From: Polyodon spathula
Lineage: Eukaryota; Chordata; Actinopteri; Acipenseriformes; Polyodontidae
Length of the DNA: 64,000 nt
Direction of reading: 5' to 3'
Assembly (NCBI RefSeq): GCF_017654505.1
Contig: NC_054536.1
Span: 7,094,294-7,158,293 of the forward strand
Shown here: positions 32,044 to 43,199 of the stretch, piece by piece
Layout: each line of letters begins with the position of its first letter
Numbering within the stretch: position 1 is the stretch's first letter
Translations under genes and position numbers: made by a program
Notes under the pieces: model-generated
The model's database searches: none
What the model was told of the DNA's origin: nothing
Seen by the model: only the letters and a program-made list of their open reading frames with translations

Positions 32044-33449
32044 AAGAATTGAAGATCTGCTCAATCTTTGAGTCAGCCTATTAAAGCCTAATACCTTAAC
32101 ATTTTAATAGAACACAAATCTTTTGTCTGCTGTAAATTAATGTGCTGCATATGGGGTTGTGGACATTGCTTTGAAATTTGCCCTCAGGGGTACGGGAACT
32201 GGGGGTGCTTGAAGTACAGGGGTGCTGTGCACCTGCTGGTGCTTTAATGAACCCTGCTAGTTTCATGACTTATGAGGTGTGTGTGCAGTGCCCTGTACTT
32301 TTTTACATTGCTTTGGAACACAGACAATAATAGACCAATCAGCGCTGACTGTGGTGGGTGTTGGAATTCATTAGAGGCGAGAGTGTACTGTAGAATATTA
32401 ATGAAAATCTCCCAAAAAAGAATGCGGGAATGAAAAATGAGTCCCCCTACAAACATAGAATATGGAATTTAAGTTAGGTTACTCTGAGTAAATGGGTTAT
32501 AAACAATGTTCTATTTGGGTGCTGTTAAAACAGAGCAATTCACAAAGTATTCACAAATCCAGAAAACGACAAGGTGGCAGAAGATCAATGGTAGAGCTAC
32601 GAAAAATTTAGGGAAGTGTTTTCTGCTTCAATATTTCTTCAATATATTGAGCAACTTAAAACAGTTCAACTGCAGTTCATAAAACATTGCACCTCAATTT
32701 GCAGGTAATCTCAAGAAGAAAAAAAAAAGATTGCTTTTCCCACCAGGCTCTTTAGAAAGTAAAAAAAAAAAAAAAAAAGAAGAAAAACAGCCTTTCAGAT
32801 CCCCTGATTCAATGGTCTTCTGTCTAGGGTGGTGAACTCCTGTACCCCTGATTTCTTGGAAATGCCCCAGAATAAAGCGATTTTGTCTTAGCTGCAGGCA
32901 GCCTTGGATCAGGCTTTTTGTTTGGCCTGGAGTTTTACAGAAAGCAGGTGAGTGAGCTCTGAGCCTTCAGATTTATGTGTTCAGTTAAAGTATAAATAGA
33001 GAATAAGTCCACAGATATGGAGTGTACAATGCTGTTTACAGGACATGCTTTAATCAGACACTGAGGACAATGTTACAATACAGATTGCACACGTTAGTAA
33101 AGAGAATCAACAACGTATAGCTCACATTCTACAGGTGCAAGGCCTGTTGGCAAGACTTCATAGGGCACTTTAAAATAACATTGTCTAAAAAGCCAGGATG
33201 CAGGTATGTAGGTTGATCCAAGCAATAGACTGACTTGCTGTCATTGGGCTTTGTGAAGTTTCAGGCCTCTGAAAATACAATTGAAGTTTAAGCCAGTTGG
33301 ATGGTTTATTATTATTATCATTATTATTTTTTTTTTTACTAATTTTAAAGAACCAATATTTTTTGGGTATCATGCACATTCTTTACGGCTTGAGGTTTAG
33401 AATTTCTGTGTGCTACATAACGTGCAAGTGAAACGGCCAGTGTTGTGTG
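32039..33449. other. Non-genic; A-rich tracts
   Basis: No gene or family recognised. A run of A lies at about 32761-32778. Confidence 0.4.
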
Positions 33450-33450
33450 A

Positions 33451-33712
33451 TAGGTAGGCTTGGTGGTCCAGTGGTTAAAGAAAAGGGCTTCCTACCAGGA
33501 GGACCCCAGTTCAAACCCCGCCTCAGCCACTAAATCATCTTGTGTGATCCTAAACAAATCACTTAACCTCCCTGTGCTCTCTCCTTCGGATGAGACGTGA
33601 AACCAACGTCCTATTGTAAGTGGCTCTGCATCAGCAGTTGTTGATGCAAAATTCACCCCCCAGGTCTCACTGTACCTCGTGTTGGATAAAAGTGTCTACT
33701 AAATAATAATAC
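33451..33712 (+). mobile_element. tRNA-derived SINE, second full copy
   Basis: A-box TGGTCCAGTGG (33464-33474), B-box-like AGTTCAAACCC (33508-33518), a body containing TCCTTCGGATGAGACGTGAA, and the tail GTTGGATAAAAGTGTCTACT then AAATAATAATA. Same family as 17538-17778 and the fragment at 6955. Confidence 0.9.
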
Positions 33713-35748
33713 ATTGCTGTTGCAGATTCTGTTACACAAGGTACACTCTGTACTCCAAGATACTATTAAAAGAGGGGTGTGTCAGAGTTTATGCAATATG
33801 ATCAAATTGAAACAAAGCAAACAGTTTTGGATACTGTAAAGACAAGAAACAAATGAGGACCAGAACATGGAAAATTATAGATGTTTTTTTTTTTCCATAG
33901 TCATGAAAATGTTTTTACTCACCATTTGACACCACACCCAAGGAAACCATTTTAAGTCTAGAATAAAGGGCTATAAAGTCACTTTTTTTACAATGTGCTT
34001 TTAATGCCCATTAGCTATGTTAAGTACCCCAGTGGAGGTGGAATGCTAAGTGCATGTGTGGGAGTGAATGTGCAAGGGTTTATAAGGCTGGCTTTGTAAT
34101 TATGAAATGACATAGGTATTCCAGAGCTTTTTTCAGCAGATATAGCTGTAATGTCAATGAGTGGCAGGTTGTTGTCATATTTCAAAATGGTCCTTCCTTG
34201 CAAAACGTTTAGGTAAATTCTCTTCTACAGCTCCTGTTTTCAGCTAATCTGGTTTAAGCAAGCTGATAACAGTTAAGCATGTGTAAAATTATGTCTTTTT
34301 GGCCTCTGGTTGCTTACCCTGTTTGACAAACTGTGTTGCAGCCTATCACAGCCTTTTGGTTTGACTTGTGATAATACTGCCCCGGGGTTTATGTGTAATG
34401 CAAACACTGGCTATCACAAGCCACTGTGACTGAGGTTACATTGAGCCCTCACCCCTGGAGTGCTCAGCAAACAGGACTGAAAAAAACTTTCCCTACAGAA
34501 AATAATTTCAAAAATTAAAGAAAGCTCTACATATGCGATCATTAATGATTACTAACTCTGCCTTTCAATCCCATATACAGTATATGGTACATTCAAGCCC
34601 CAAGGGTTAGATTTTTTATCTGTGCTTTAGTTTATATCACTGTATTAAGCCAGCACTGTGAGAATGGGTTAGTATACTTTATATCATTGAGAAGAACCAG
34701 CATCTATTAATGAGAAAATATATCCCCTACTCCACACTCTCTTTTGGACAAAAACGTCACTCTGTACCTGACATTGTGGTGGTTTTATGATGTTGACTGC
34801 ACTCCACCAGAGCCCAACAGTGATCTGTTTAATTTATTAAATCCTCTACCGCCACAGAGAAGATTCAATAGAGAATTATGTTATTGCATGGGCTGTTAGC
34901 TTGTGGTTTTATAACATAACATTGACTTCAGTGATGAAAATATGCTTTGAAATGGTAAAGGTAAAATATACCTTGAAAAAGGTTTGTTTTTTTGTTTGTT
35001 TTTTTTACTGAAACTTGCCCAGAGGAGGTTCATTTTAACTCTCAGATAACAACACATAGCTCCCCACTGTGTGAGAATGAAGTCTAGCAGGCTAGGCCTG
35101 GGTTTGCTTTAATGTTTCTGATGCTTGTCAGAAAGGAGATGCCTCTGAGCTGTACATCAAAGCCAGGGCTGATAGTGATAATCTTGTGAATGGCCTCCAG
35201 AAAATCCAGTTTGATCCTGCACTCAGGTCTGGGTGAAGTGTCAGGATTTATATTAAAAGCAGAGGCCAGTTCTGGAAGACATACTCATTGTGTTGAATGC
35301 ACCCCATTTCTTGTGCATAATGACTTTGATGGATGAACATTTATAGCTATCTAATGTATGCTTTGTGGGGGAGATTAGGTACCTTCAGAGTTAAGCTTTA
35401 TAAATAGAAAGAGAGAGTAACTAATGTTCAGTTAATCTCCTCTCAGTATAATATAACGGGACCTATCCAGATAGCTGCTAAGAGCTCAATCTAAGTATTG
35501 TTCTCATTCTTTCAGTGTAATCATTTTTAGGATAATAAAAAGAAGTAGACAACAAAAAGTTAAATTGTGCAAGGAGTAGATGACAATCTGAAGTAAAATC
35601 GTGATATGTTTAAGCAATTTTAAGAAATGTTTTACAAGCTCTTTTTAACATATCAAAGGAACAGCCAAATCCATAATGTTTTAACCTCGGGAATAGGACA
35701 CATATTTTATATCCTGTTTCAGAAATGAATGAGCCACCCCTGGGGAGT
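33713..35748. other. Non-genic; nothing recognised
   Basis: Two kilobases without recognisable coding potential, RNA or repeat. It appears low-copy and may include conserved regulatory DNA, which only alignment could show. Confidence 0.4.
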
Positions 35749-35852
35749 AATATATATATATATATAATATATATATATATAGTATATATATTGATATAAT
35801 ATATTATATATACTATATATTTAATATATATATATACTATATATATATATCT

Positions 35853-35885
<33 letters not shown>
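35749..35885. repeat. Degenerate (TA)n tract, left of Tc1
   Basis: TA-rich with interruptions. It ends in the TA (35884-35885) that forms the left target duplication of the Tc1 element. Confidence 0.9.
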
Positions 35886-35888
<3 letters not shown>

Positions 35889-37075
35889 GCTTGCGAAAGT
35901 ATTGACCCCCCTTGGCATTTTTCCTATTTTGTTGTCTTACAACCTGGAATTAAAATGGATTTTTTGGGGGGTTTGTATCATTTGATTTACACAACATGCC
36001 TACCACTTTTGAAGTCAATCTTTAAGTCATACCACAGATTCTCAATTGGATTGAGGTCTGGGCTTTGACTAGGCCATTCCAAGACATTTAAATGTTTCCC
36101 CTTAAACCACTCGAGTGTTGCTTTAGCAGTATGCTTAGGGTCATTGTCCTGCAGTCTCAGTCTCAAATATCTGGAAGACTAAAACAGGTTTCCCTCAAGA
36201 ATTTCCCTGTATTTAGCGCCATCCATCATTCCTTCAATTCTGACCAGTTTCCCAGTCCCTGCTGATGAAAAACATCCCCACAGCATGATGCTGCCACCAC
36301 CATGCTTCACTGTGGGGATGGTGTTCTCGGGGTGATGAGAGGTGTTGGGTTTGTGCCAGACATAGCGTTTTCCTTGATGGCCAAAAAGCTCAATTTTAGT
36401 CTCATCTGACCAGAGTACTTTCTTCCATATGTTTGGGGAGTCTCCCACGTGCCTTTTGGCGAACACCAAACATGTTTGCTTATCTTTTTCTTTAAGCAAT
36501 GGCTTTTTTCTGGCCACTCTTCCGTAAAGCCCAGCTCTGTGGAGTGTATGGCTTAAAGTGGTCCTATGGACAGATACTCCAATCTCCTCTGTGGAGCTTT
36601 GCAGCTCCTTTAGGGTTATCTTTGGTCTCTTTGTTGCCTCTCTGATTAATGCCCTCCTTGCCTGGTCCGTGAGTTTTGGTGGGCGGCCGTCTCTTGCCAG
36701 GTTTGTTGTGGTGCCATATTCTTTCCATTTTTTAATAATGGCTTTAATGGTGCTCCATGGGATGTTCAAAGTTTCGAATATTTTTTTATAACCCAACCCT
36801 GATCTGTACTTCTCCACAACTTTGTCCCTGACCTGTTTGGAGAGCTCCTTGGGCTTCATGGTGCTGCTTGCTTGGTGGTGCCCCTTGCATGCACCACTTT
36901 TCCGTTATTTATTTTTTAGAATTTTTTGAAACAAGTTATTTTTTTCATTTCACTTCACCAGTTTGGACTATTTTGTGTATGTCCAGTTTTTTTCCAAATA
37001 AAAATCAATTTTAATTCCAGGTTGTAAGGCAACAAAATAGGACAAATGCCAAGGGGGGTCAATACTTTCGCAAGC

Positions 37076-37078
<3 letters not shown>
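35886..37078 (-). mobile_element. Tc1-family DNA transposon, nearly complete
   Basis: Both ends read GTGGCTTGCGAAAGTATTGA inward, with inverted repeats of about 78 bp differing at only a few positions. TA flanks both ends (35884-35885, 37079-37080), and beyond these lie (TA)n arrays on both sides. At 1193 bp it is shorter than the usual 1.6 kb because of internal deletions in the transposase gene. Confidence 0.95.
35987..36859 (-). pseudogene. Tc1 transposase, inactivated
   Basis: The frame opens MKPKELSKQVRDKVVEKY, the first helix-turn-helix of the paired-like DNA-binding domain. It continues with GRPPKLT (linker), a second helix-turn-helix, and VLWSDETKIELFG, which holds the first catalytic Asp. 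An in-frame TAG stops it after 226 residues (ILEGNLF, where a Gln codon is usual). The same frame then runs on through QDNDPKHTA (second Asp) and [11 protein letters not shown] (Glu) to a stop at 35987-35989. Total is about 290 codons against roughly 340 in the family: residues before QDND and most of the C-terminus are deleted. All three DDE residues are still encoded. Confidence 0.93.

Positions 37079-37131
<53 letters not shown>
37079..37131. repeat. (TA)n microsatellite, right of Tc1
   Basis: About 26 TA units directly continuing from the right target duplication. Confidence 0.95.
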
Positions 37132-37135
<4 letters not shown>

Positions 37136-37730
37136 AGACCAAAGTATCAGTTTAGTATCACTGCTTAGCATATTAAAGGCATATATAATATAAATCAATA
37201 AATACAAATAATGCTATACACTTCAATTGTGAAATTTCCCAAAAATGTTTTTCCTTAAGCTCATATAACTCATAGCACAGTTTCCAGAACTCTGACCAAG
37301 CCGTGAAGTAATGATTGTAGCCTTTCTTAACCTGTACACAGTTATCATACTTTTTGTCATTTTTTTTAAAAGGCACTAAAGATAGCAGCACCATCGTTAA
37401 AATGTGGAGTTATGTGTTAAAATGGTTGGGAACGTCCACACTTTGAATAGCATTAGCAAATCTCTTTTCATTGGTTAGCACTTGTTTAATAGGCAGTAAA
37501 GCAGGTGTCTAAACACTCTAATTGAAGAGTGAAAGGCAGGTCCCTTCGTTCAGGTACCGGGGCAAGAGACACTTGTTTTAATGATGCAAACATAATATTG
37601 CCACCCTTTAATCCTGATGATGCTTTCCCCCAGGGCTGATTTATTAACCCACGTATAATAACACTGCTGCATGAAATAAATATATAGTGAAATAAGGTCC
37701 AAAATCGGGTTTAGAAATTTGGTAACACTT
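37132..37730. other. Non-genic; nothing recognised
   Basis: Unique-looking sequence with no domain in its short frames. Confidence 0.4.
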
Positions 37731-37947
37731 TACATTAAGTGTCTCAAATTACGGTAGATTTGCATGGTAGTTACTTAGTAAATACGGGTGTACTTAAACA
37801 TAATTGCAATGTTATTATACACAGTGACAATGTGTTTAATGTGTAAGTCTTTTTGCACGATATAATCCTATCTCTAACCCTTTTCTGATACAATTGTGTA
37901 CTTGCATATATCGTGCAAAAAGATTTACACATTGAGGACTCTATGTA
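37731..37947. mobile_element. DNA transposon left half (GGTAACACTTT family)
   Basis: Begins GGTAACACTTTACATTAAG and follows the 17286 copy up to CTATGTA at 37947, where similarity stops abruptly. The other half resumes at 39361. Confidence 0.82.
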
Positions 37948-39360
37948 TTAGTATCACTTACCTGTTTGTTAATACTGCGAATTCCTAGCCTCTGTCCTTC
38001 ATATCATTTTTGTGTGCAGTGTACTAAAACAGTTATTTTTTGTGAACAGCTAATGTAATATCACTGCAAGTTTACGAACAGCATCAATTACTGCTCCTTA
38101 TACAGGAGACATTGGAATTTGCATCTCATTATACATAGATAAAGCTGAAAGTTAAGAATTATTACTTACTTCTGGCAAAGATAAATGAGTGACGTAGTGA
38201 AGCAGTGGACCTTGATGCAACTATGAAACTGGCCAAAAAGAAAAGGAAAACACATTTCCACAAAGACGAAATGGAAAAAAAAGCAACAAATATTATTTAA
38301 CACTTCGCAGTGCCAAAAAACATTAGGAAAAGAAACATGGAAAGAAGTAACTAACAAAATTAATTTACTGGGACACTGTAAGCGACAGACACTTGACATT
38401 TAAAAAAATAGCATTACCTTAAGAGAATTACAAAAAAGAAAGCAGCAGAAAATACAAAAAAACAAACAGGACAAACTGAATGTGATGTGTTAAACCCAGC
38501 GCACACCCTGAATGTGATGTGTTAAACGCAGCGCACACCCTGAATGTGATGTGTTAAACGCAGCGCACACCCTGAATGTGATGTGTTAAACGCAGCGCAC
38601 ACCCTGAATGTGATGTGTTAAACGCAGCGCACACCCTGAATGTGATGTGTTAAACCCAGCGCACACCCTGAATGTGATGTGTTAAACCCAGCGCACACCC
38701 TGAATGTGATGTGTTAAACCCAGCGCACACCCTGAATGTGATGTGTTAAACGCAGCGCACACCCTGAGTACACAAGAAAATATTTCAGTTTGTGTTTAAT
38801 TAAAGAACTCTGCAATGATTCGTTTCTGTGTTTCCCTTCCATTATTAATGTGAAGTTTAAACTAAAGCACCTTAAAATATAAAAGAAACCAAAACAAGAT
38901 GCATGTATTGCCATTGTTATTTTATATAGACTATTAATAAATCTTTTTTTTTTTTTTTGGGTTATTTTATATCTTGCGGTGCTTTATTTTAAACTAACTA
39001 AAAGCCTGTTTAAACAAGTTTCAAATATGAACAGCTGGTTGAATCTACCACAGTGAGAGGCATGTGTAAAATAACAGACACAAACTGAAGTCATAAATCA
39101 GGAAACGATGATAATACATCAAGGGGAAGCACGAAACTTTGGTATTATAATGAGATTCGTACATAAGCATTAGAAAGTAGTTTGAAACTAACAATCTTAG
39201 CTAAACTACAGCAGCAGGGATGAAACTAAGTTAGGGGAGTGAAAATTACTTTAATACATCGTGGGCAGGTCTATGAAGTCTCAAAAACCTACGAAAAGTC
39301 AAGATAGGAAAGAAATATCAATGATACATAGAGCTCTAAGTATTTGAACTACTGTATGCT
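37948..39360. other. 1.4-kb segment splitting the transposon; holds a 32-bp minisatellite
   Basis: Lies exactly between the two halves of the GGTAACACTTT element. It is either a later insertion or the interior of a longer, possibly autonomous copy. Apart from the minisatellite it has only short frames (66-77 codons) without domains. No clear terminal repeats or target duplication were seen. Confidence 0.5.
38475..38767. repeat. 32-bp minisatellite, nine units
   Basis: Unit contains GAATGTGATGTGTTAAAC then (G/C)CAGCGCACACCCT. The start points are exactly 32 bases apart (38478, 38510, ... 38734), and a tenth diverges at 38766. The only internal variation is C or G after AAAC, in the order C G G G G C C C G. 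Not CRISPR: there are no spacers. Confidence 0.97.
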
Positions 39361-39455
39361 TAATAACATTGTAATTATGTGTAAGTACACCTGTATTTAC
39401 TAAGTAACTACTATGTAAATGCATTGTAATAAGAGACACTTCATGTAACTGAAAA
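39361..39455. mobile_element. DNA transposon right half (GGTAACACTTT family)
   Basis: Starts TAATAACATTGTAATTATG, exactly where the left half stopped, and runs through AGAGACACTTCATGTAACT. The last bases of the terminal repeat are missing or mutated. Confidence 0.8.
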
Positions 39456-41112
39456 CACACGACCTAAATGGATAAAGATTGAGATGCGCTTTTTAAAGCT
39501 TGTATTGTTGTGCAAATTTTAAAACTACCATATAATAATAACCCAGTTTCCTTTACATGTTGAAACCTCTATTTAAAACAAATAACAAAACAAAACATAT
39601 GACACCTAGCAATGTGCTTACCTGTGTTTACCCAATAGTAGTAAATCAGCTGTTTATGTGGGTGCTTTGCTACAGGCTGTATCCTGACAGACTGGTCATT
39701 AGCTGCTTGCAGCAGACAGGTTTTTCCAGGACTATTGCTTAGAAACAAACATAAATTACACCGAATATGTCATTCGGAAACTATGCACAACTCTACATAC
39801 CCACTCGCTCACAAATTCACAGAGTCACTAAGAGGAACCCTGAAATTCTTTTCAAAGTGCAACTTTAATATCTGTATAACCTATACTAATGATATAACGC
39901 TAAAAAAGAGCCAAGATCTATAATACCCCTTTATTGATGGATTTGTAACTAATACAAGCACACATGTTTGTTAAGATTTAATAAATCATTTTTTAAGTGC
40001 AAAGTGTTTTTAGAATTATATCACCAGTATTCTTATTCTCTTGGCAGACACATTTTTGCACTGGCGAAACAATTGGGCCAATGTTGAAGTGTAACTTGTC
40101 TCCATTCAAAATGGATCCCATGTAAAATATTATTAGGCCCCTACACTTACTAACACGCATGTCATCAATTCAGCTGGAGCCAAATGCATCAGGAACACGC
40201 TTCCAACAGCATCTACACACTAACCTTAAATCACAATTTTACCCCAAACTTAATCCTAAACTTAAAATCCCTATCGGATTGAAAAATTGTTCATTCCCCT
40301 TAGGAAGGGCTGAAATATTATTTTCTACATAACAGATGCTATTCCCAGAATGTTTAGTACCAGATGAATAGACAACATGCAGCTAACGCACTGTATTAAT
40401 AAAGTACCAGGAAGTATTTATAAAAACAGAAGGAGATGCTCTGGCTCCAGCTGACTGACTTCACTGAAACCCAGCAGCTGTCTGAAATAAACTGCTTCCC
40501 CCAGACCAGCCACCATCCAGACATCACTTTCTTTGAAGCAATGGCTGATAGGAAGCTTAGATAAGCCTCACTTTTAAGGTAGGGGTCCCCGTTCAACTTG
40601 GTTTCTACTTTACAAGTAGTTCCTCATGTGTGGAAGAGCCTGAGAAGCCCAAAGAACAATTTGATTAAACTCTGCAGTTTGATTAAACTCTGCACATTCC
40701 TCTTTTCCCAAAGCAGCGTGGGCACATGCACAGACACTGGTGGCGGCTGGGCCATGATATTACAGGGCCTCTTTGTGCCTGCCGCGTCCTTTTTCTGTAA
40801 TTTAATTCCTTAGATAAGAATCAGGAGGGCAGAGTGCTCAACTCAGCTGGAGCTTGTTGCTAGGTTATTAAAAAGTGGCAACACACTGAAGCGAATAAAA
40901 GGTTGATTGAAATCATAGCAGAGGTCCAGTGCTACCAAAGAAAGATATTTCTCACTAGATGAATTGATGGCTTGTTAAAGATGAGAGCATATATATTCCT
41001 TGCATGCTTCAGTGCAAAGTTTGCAAGTTAACACAGAGTTAAAAGAATAAATAAATAAATAAATAAATAAACTAATAAAAGGAAAAAACTGTAAAGGGAT
41101 ATCTTTGTGCAA
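39456..41112. other. Non-genic; small tandem repeats only
   Basis: TTTGATTAAACTCTGCA is duplicated in tandem at about 40659-40695, and an (AAAT)n tract lies at about 41046-41070. Frames of 61-73 codons lack domains. Confidence 0.4.
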
Positions 41113-41407
41113 GTACAGTGTCTGGCCAAAAAAATGGAGAAAAAATACAAGTGTAAAGCCTTGTCGTGTCCAGAAAGCACAATGACACCTACACATAAGA
41201 TAAGACGTACTGGAATTCTAACAAATCAATAACAGAGATTGATTTCTTCTATAATAAATAATGTGACTCACCCAGAGGAAGCCAAAAGCAAGGTCTGAAG
41301 CTTGAAAATATTACTTAAAAAGTACACCTTACCCATGAAAAGTTGGTTCATAACCAAGAGTTTGAGACAAACATGCTGACATTTACTAAATTGGCAGCAA
41401 GCCATTA

Positions 41408-41409
41408 AC

Positions 41410-41472
<63 letters not shown>
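41408..41472. repeat. (AAT)n microsatellite
   Basis: About 21 AAT units. Confidence 0.97.
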
Positions 41473-41539
41473 CACTATAGCACATCGTCTGATTAATACA
41501 TACTGTATGTCAAATTGGTTTTCTAACCTATTTAAGGTA

Positions 41540-41581
41540 TCTGTTTATTCTTTATTTGTTCTGTTTATTCTTTATTTGTTC
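41540..41581. repeat. 20-bp tandem duplication
   Basis: CTGTTTATTCTTTATTTGTT occurs twice in tandem. Confidence 0.9.
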
Positions 41582-42429
41582 TTTTTATAATAAATTTATT
41601 TTTTGAGGAAACTATGCGCCAAAATTTGATGGGTCTATTATACACTACTCTTTTTTTTTTTTTTAAATAGCAACACAGGCTTGGTCTCTGGATATTAGTC
41701 TTTCAGATAGTTTGAAAATGGTCCAAATGAATGTTGCAGTATCAAGTATAATCTCAGTGCTACACCAAATCTCTGGAGTCATGTGGAAGGTTACAATGCT
41801 GACAAATATAACATCCTAGAAGGTCCTAGTGTTCTATGGGATTAAGGTCCATGTGAGGCGAGAGTGTATTAAATGGAATGTCCAGACAGTAATTTATGTG
41901 TACAGAAATAAAATAATTTATTTTTATTATCTATACACAACAAAATAATTAAATAACAAAAGAAAACAAAATGGCGTGAGGGAAGGAGTGCAGTGGTGAA
42001 ATCCAAAACCGATCGTGATAACTCGTCTTTAATCGTTTTCGTGGCGAACCATACATAAACAAAAAAAGACAAAAGAAATGTTAGTGTTTTTTTTTTTTAA
42101 ATCCCGCTGCACCAACCTAGTCTCTCCCTCCACCCGTTACTCCTCCTATTTTACTTTCGGACCAACCCCGAACACAGTAGTAAGTTCCCTTTAGTATGTA
42201 ATGTCCCGCCTCTGTAGTCAGTGGAACACCAATCCCCAACTGACAAGTGTCCTTATCCTTCACTTGACTCCAGTGGCTGGAATTTACATACTCGTACGAG
42301 GTGCCGCCCCTCAAAAGATGACTTTTGCTATGGTCACGAGATCTTGGTAAGGGAAGTCCCGAGTTGGATTGATGCCATCTACTGTCGGGAGGCTGAATCA
42401 CAGACCGAAATCCCTTTGACTCATCACAG

Positions 42430-43090
42430 TCCAGATGACTTACCTTCCAGTCCATAACCTTTACAGTCTCCCATTGAAGTTTATCTGTGACAGTCCTGGC
42501 ATTATCAAGATAATCCATGATAAATCGGGCATTATCTTACATTAGAACAAACTCACCAGCAAATGGTCTTACTCAGGGTCCAAGACTGTGTCTGTGTATC
42601 ATAATGTTGTAAACCCACCCGTTGGAAGTAAAATAACGTCCATGTGACCTCCAATGCAGATGCCAAGTGAGTCTCCTCCATGAGTCATATTCAATGATGT
42701 TGAACTGTGCGAACTGTTCTCTTCAGGCTTCATAATCAAACATGTCTGTCATTAGTGAACAGATGAAATCTTGATTCATCAGTGAACAAAACAGGTGCCC
42801 AATGATCAAGGCAGTAGTCGGCGTCTCTTCAGTGTTATGGGGTCCACTGAGGAGCTGTAGCTGATCTTCTTCACCTCAAAGCAGACTCATCCAATCTGTT
42901 TATCACAGTCTGGTCGCTTGCGGGGACTCCAGCTGCTGTCCTGAAGTGGATATTGAGCCCATGTGCCGTGGACTGGCGATTCCTCACTGTCATACTGTGT
43001 AACAGAAGGGGTCACACCGATTTGACCAGCTACACATCTTTGTGTATCCCCAGATTTTAAGGAGGAACAGCCAGTGCCAAAAGTCATAAT
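42430..43090 (-). pseudogene. Mariner/Tc1 transposase relic
   Basis: A minus-strand frame near 42735-42807 reads DHWAPVLFTDESRFHLF and then TNDRHV before a stop. TDESRF carries the first catalytic Asp of this transposase class. Upstream, in another frame, HFRTAAGVPASDQTVINRL resembles the helix-turn-helix region. Downstream, from 42518, LDNAR and KVMDWK resemble the DNARPH and the [13 protein letters not shown] region, with the second Asp retained but the final motif lost. Several frameshifts and stops mean it is long dead. Confidence 0.65.
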
Positions 43091-43199
43091 TTATTGAAGA
43101 ACACGTAAAACATCTTTTTTGACTGTATGTAGATGTTTTGTTATTTTGGGTTTTTTGCCATATTTAATGTGTACTTCTTTGGTTGTTTTGGACAGTGTA

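Larger units (their letters stand above)
41113..43199 (-). mobile_element. Decayed mariner/Tc1-type element with internal insertions
   Basis: The possible left end TACAGTGTCTGGCCAAAA (about 41111) and, inverted at the right, TACACTGTCCAAAACAACC (to about 43199) are similar but not identical. A transposase relic lies between on the minus strand. The left part (41130-42430) does not align with the transposase. It contains (AAT)n and a segment (about 41860-42430) that looks like a separate insertion. The outer limits are tentative. Confidence 0.45.

Noticed and set aside
33713..35748. Conserved regulatory elements in the blank regions (also 47.7-52.7 and 59.5-63.7 kb)
   Set aside because: Plausible for low-copy vertebrate intergenic DNA, but conservation cannot be judged from one sequence.
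36558..36791. 77-codon plus-strand frame
   Set aside because: Antisense shadow of the Tc1 transposase pseudogene.
38475..38767. CRISPR array
   Set aside because: Direct 32-bp repeats with no spacers between them in a vertebrate-type genome: a minisatellite.
42117..42518. 133-codon minus-strand gene
   Set aside because: It begins in transposase relic (DNAR, VMDWK) and continues into unrelated sequence; an accidental fusion frame.
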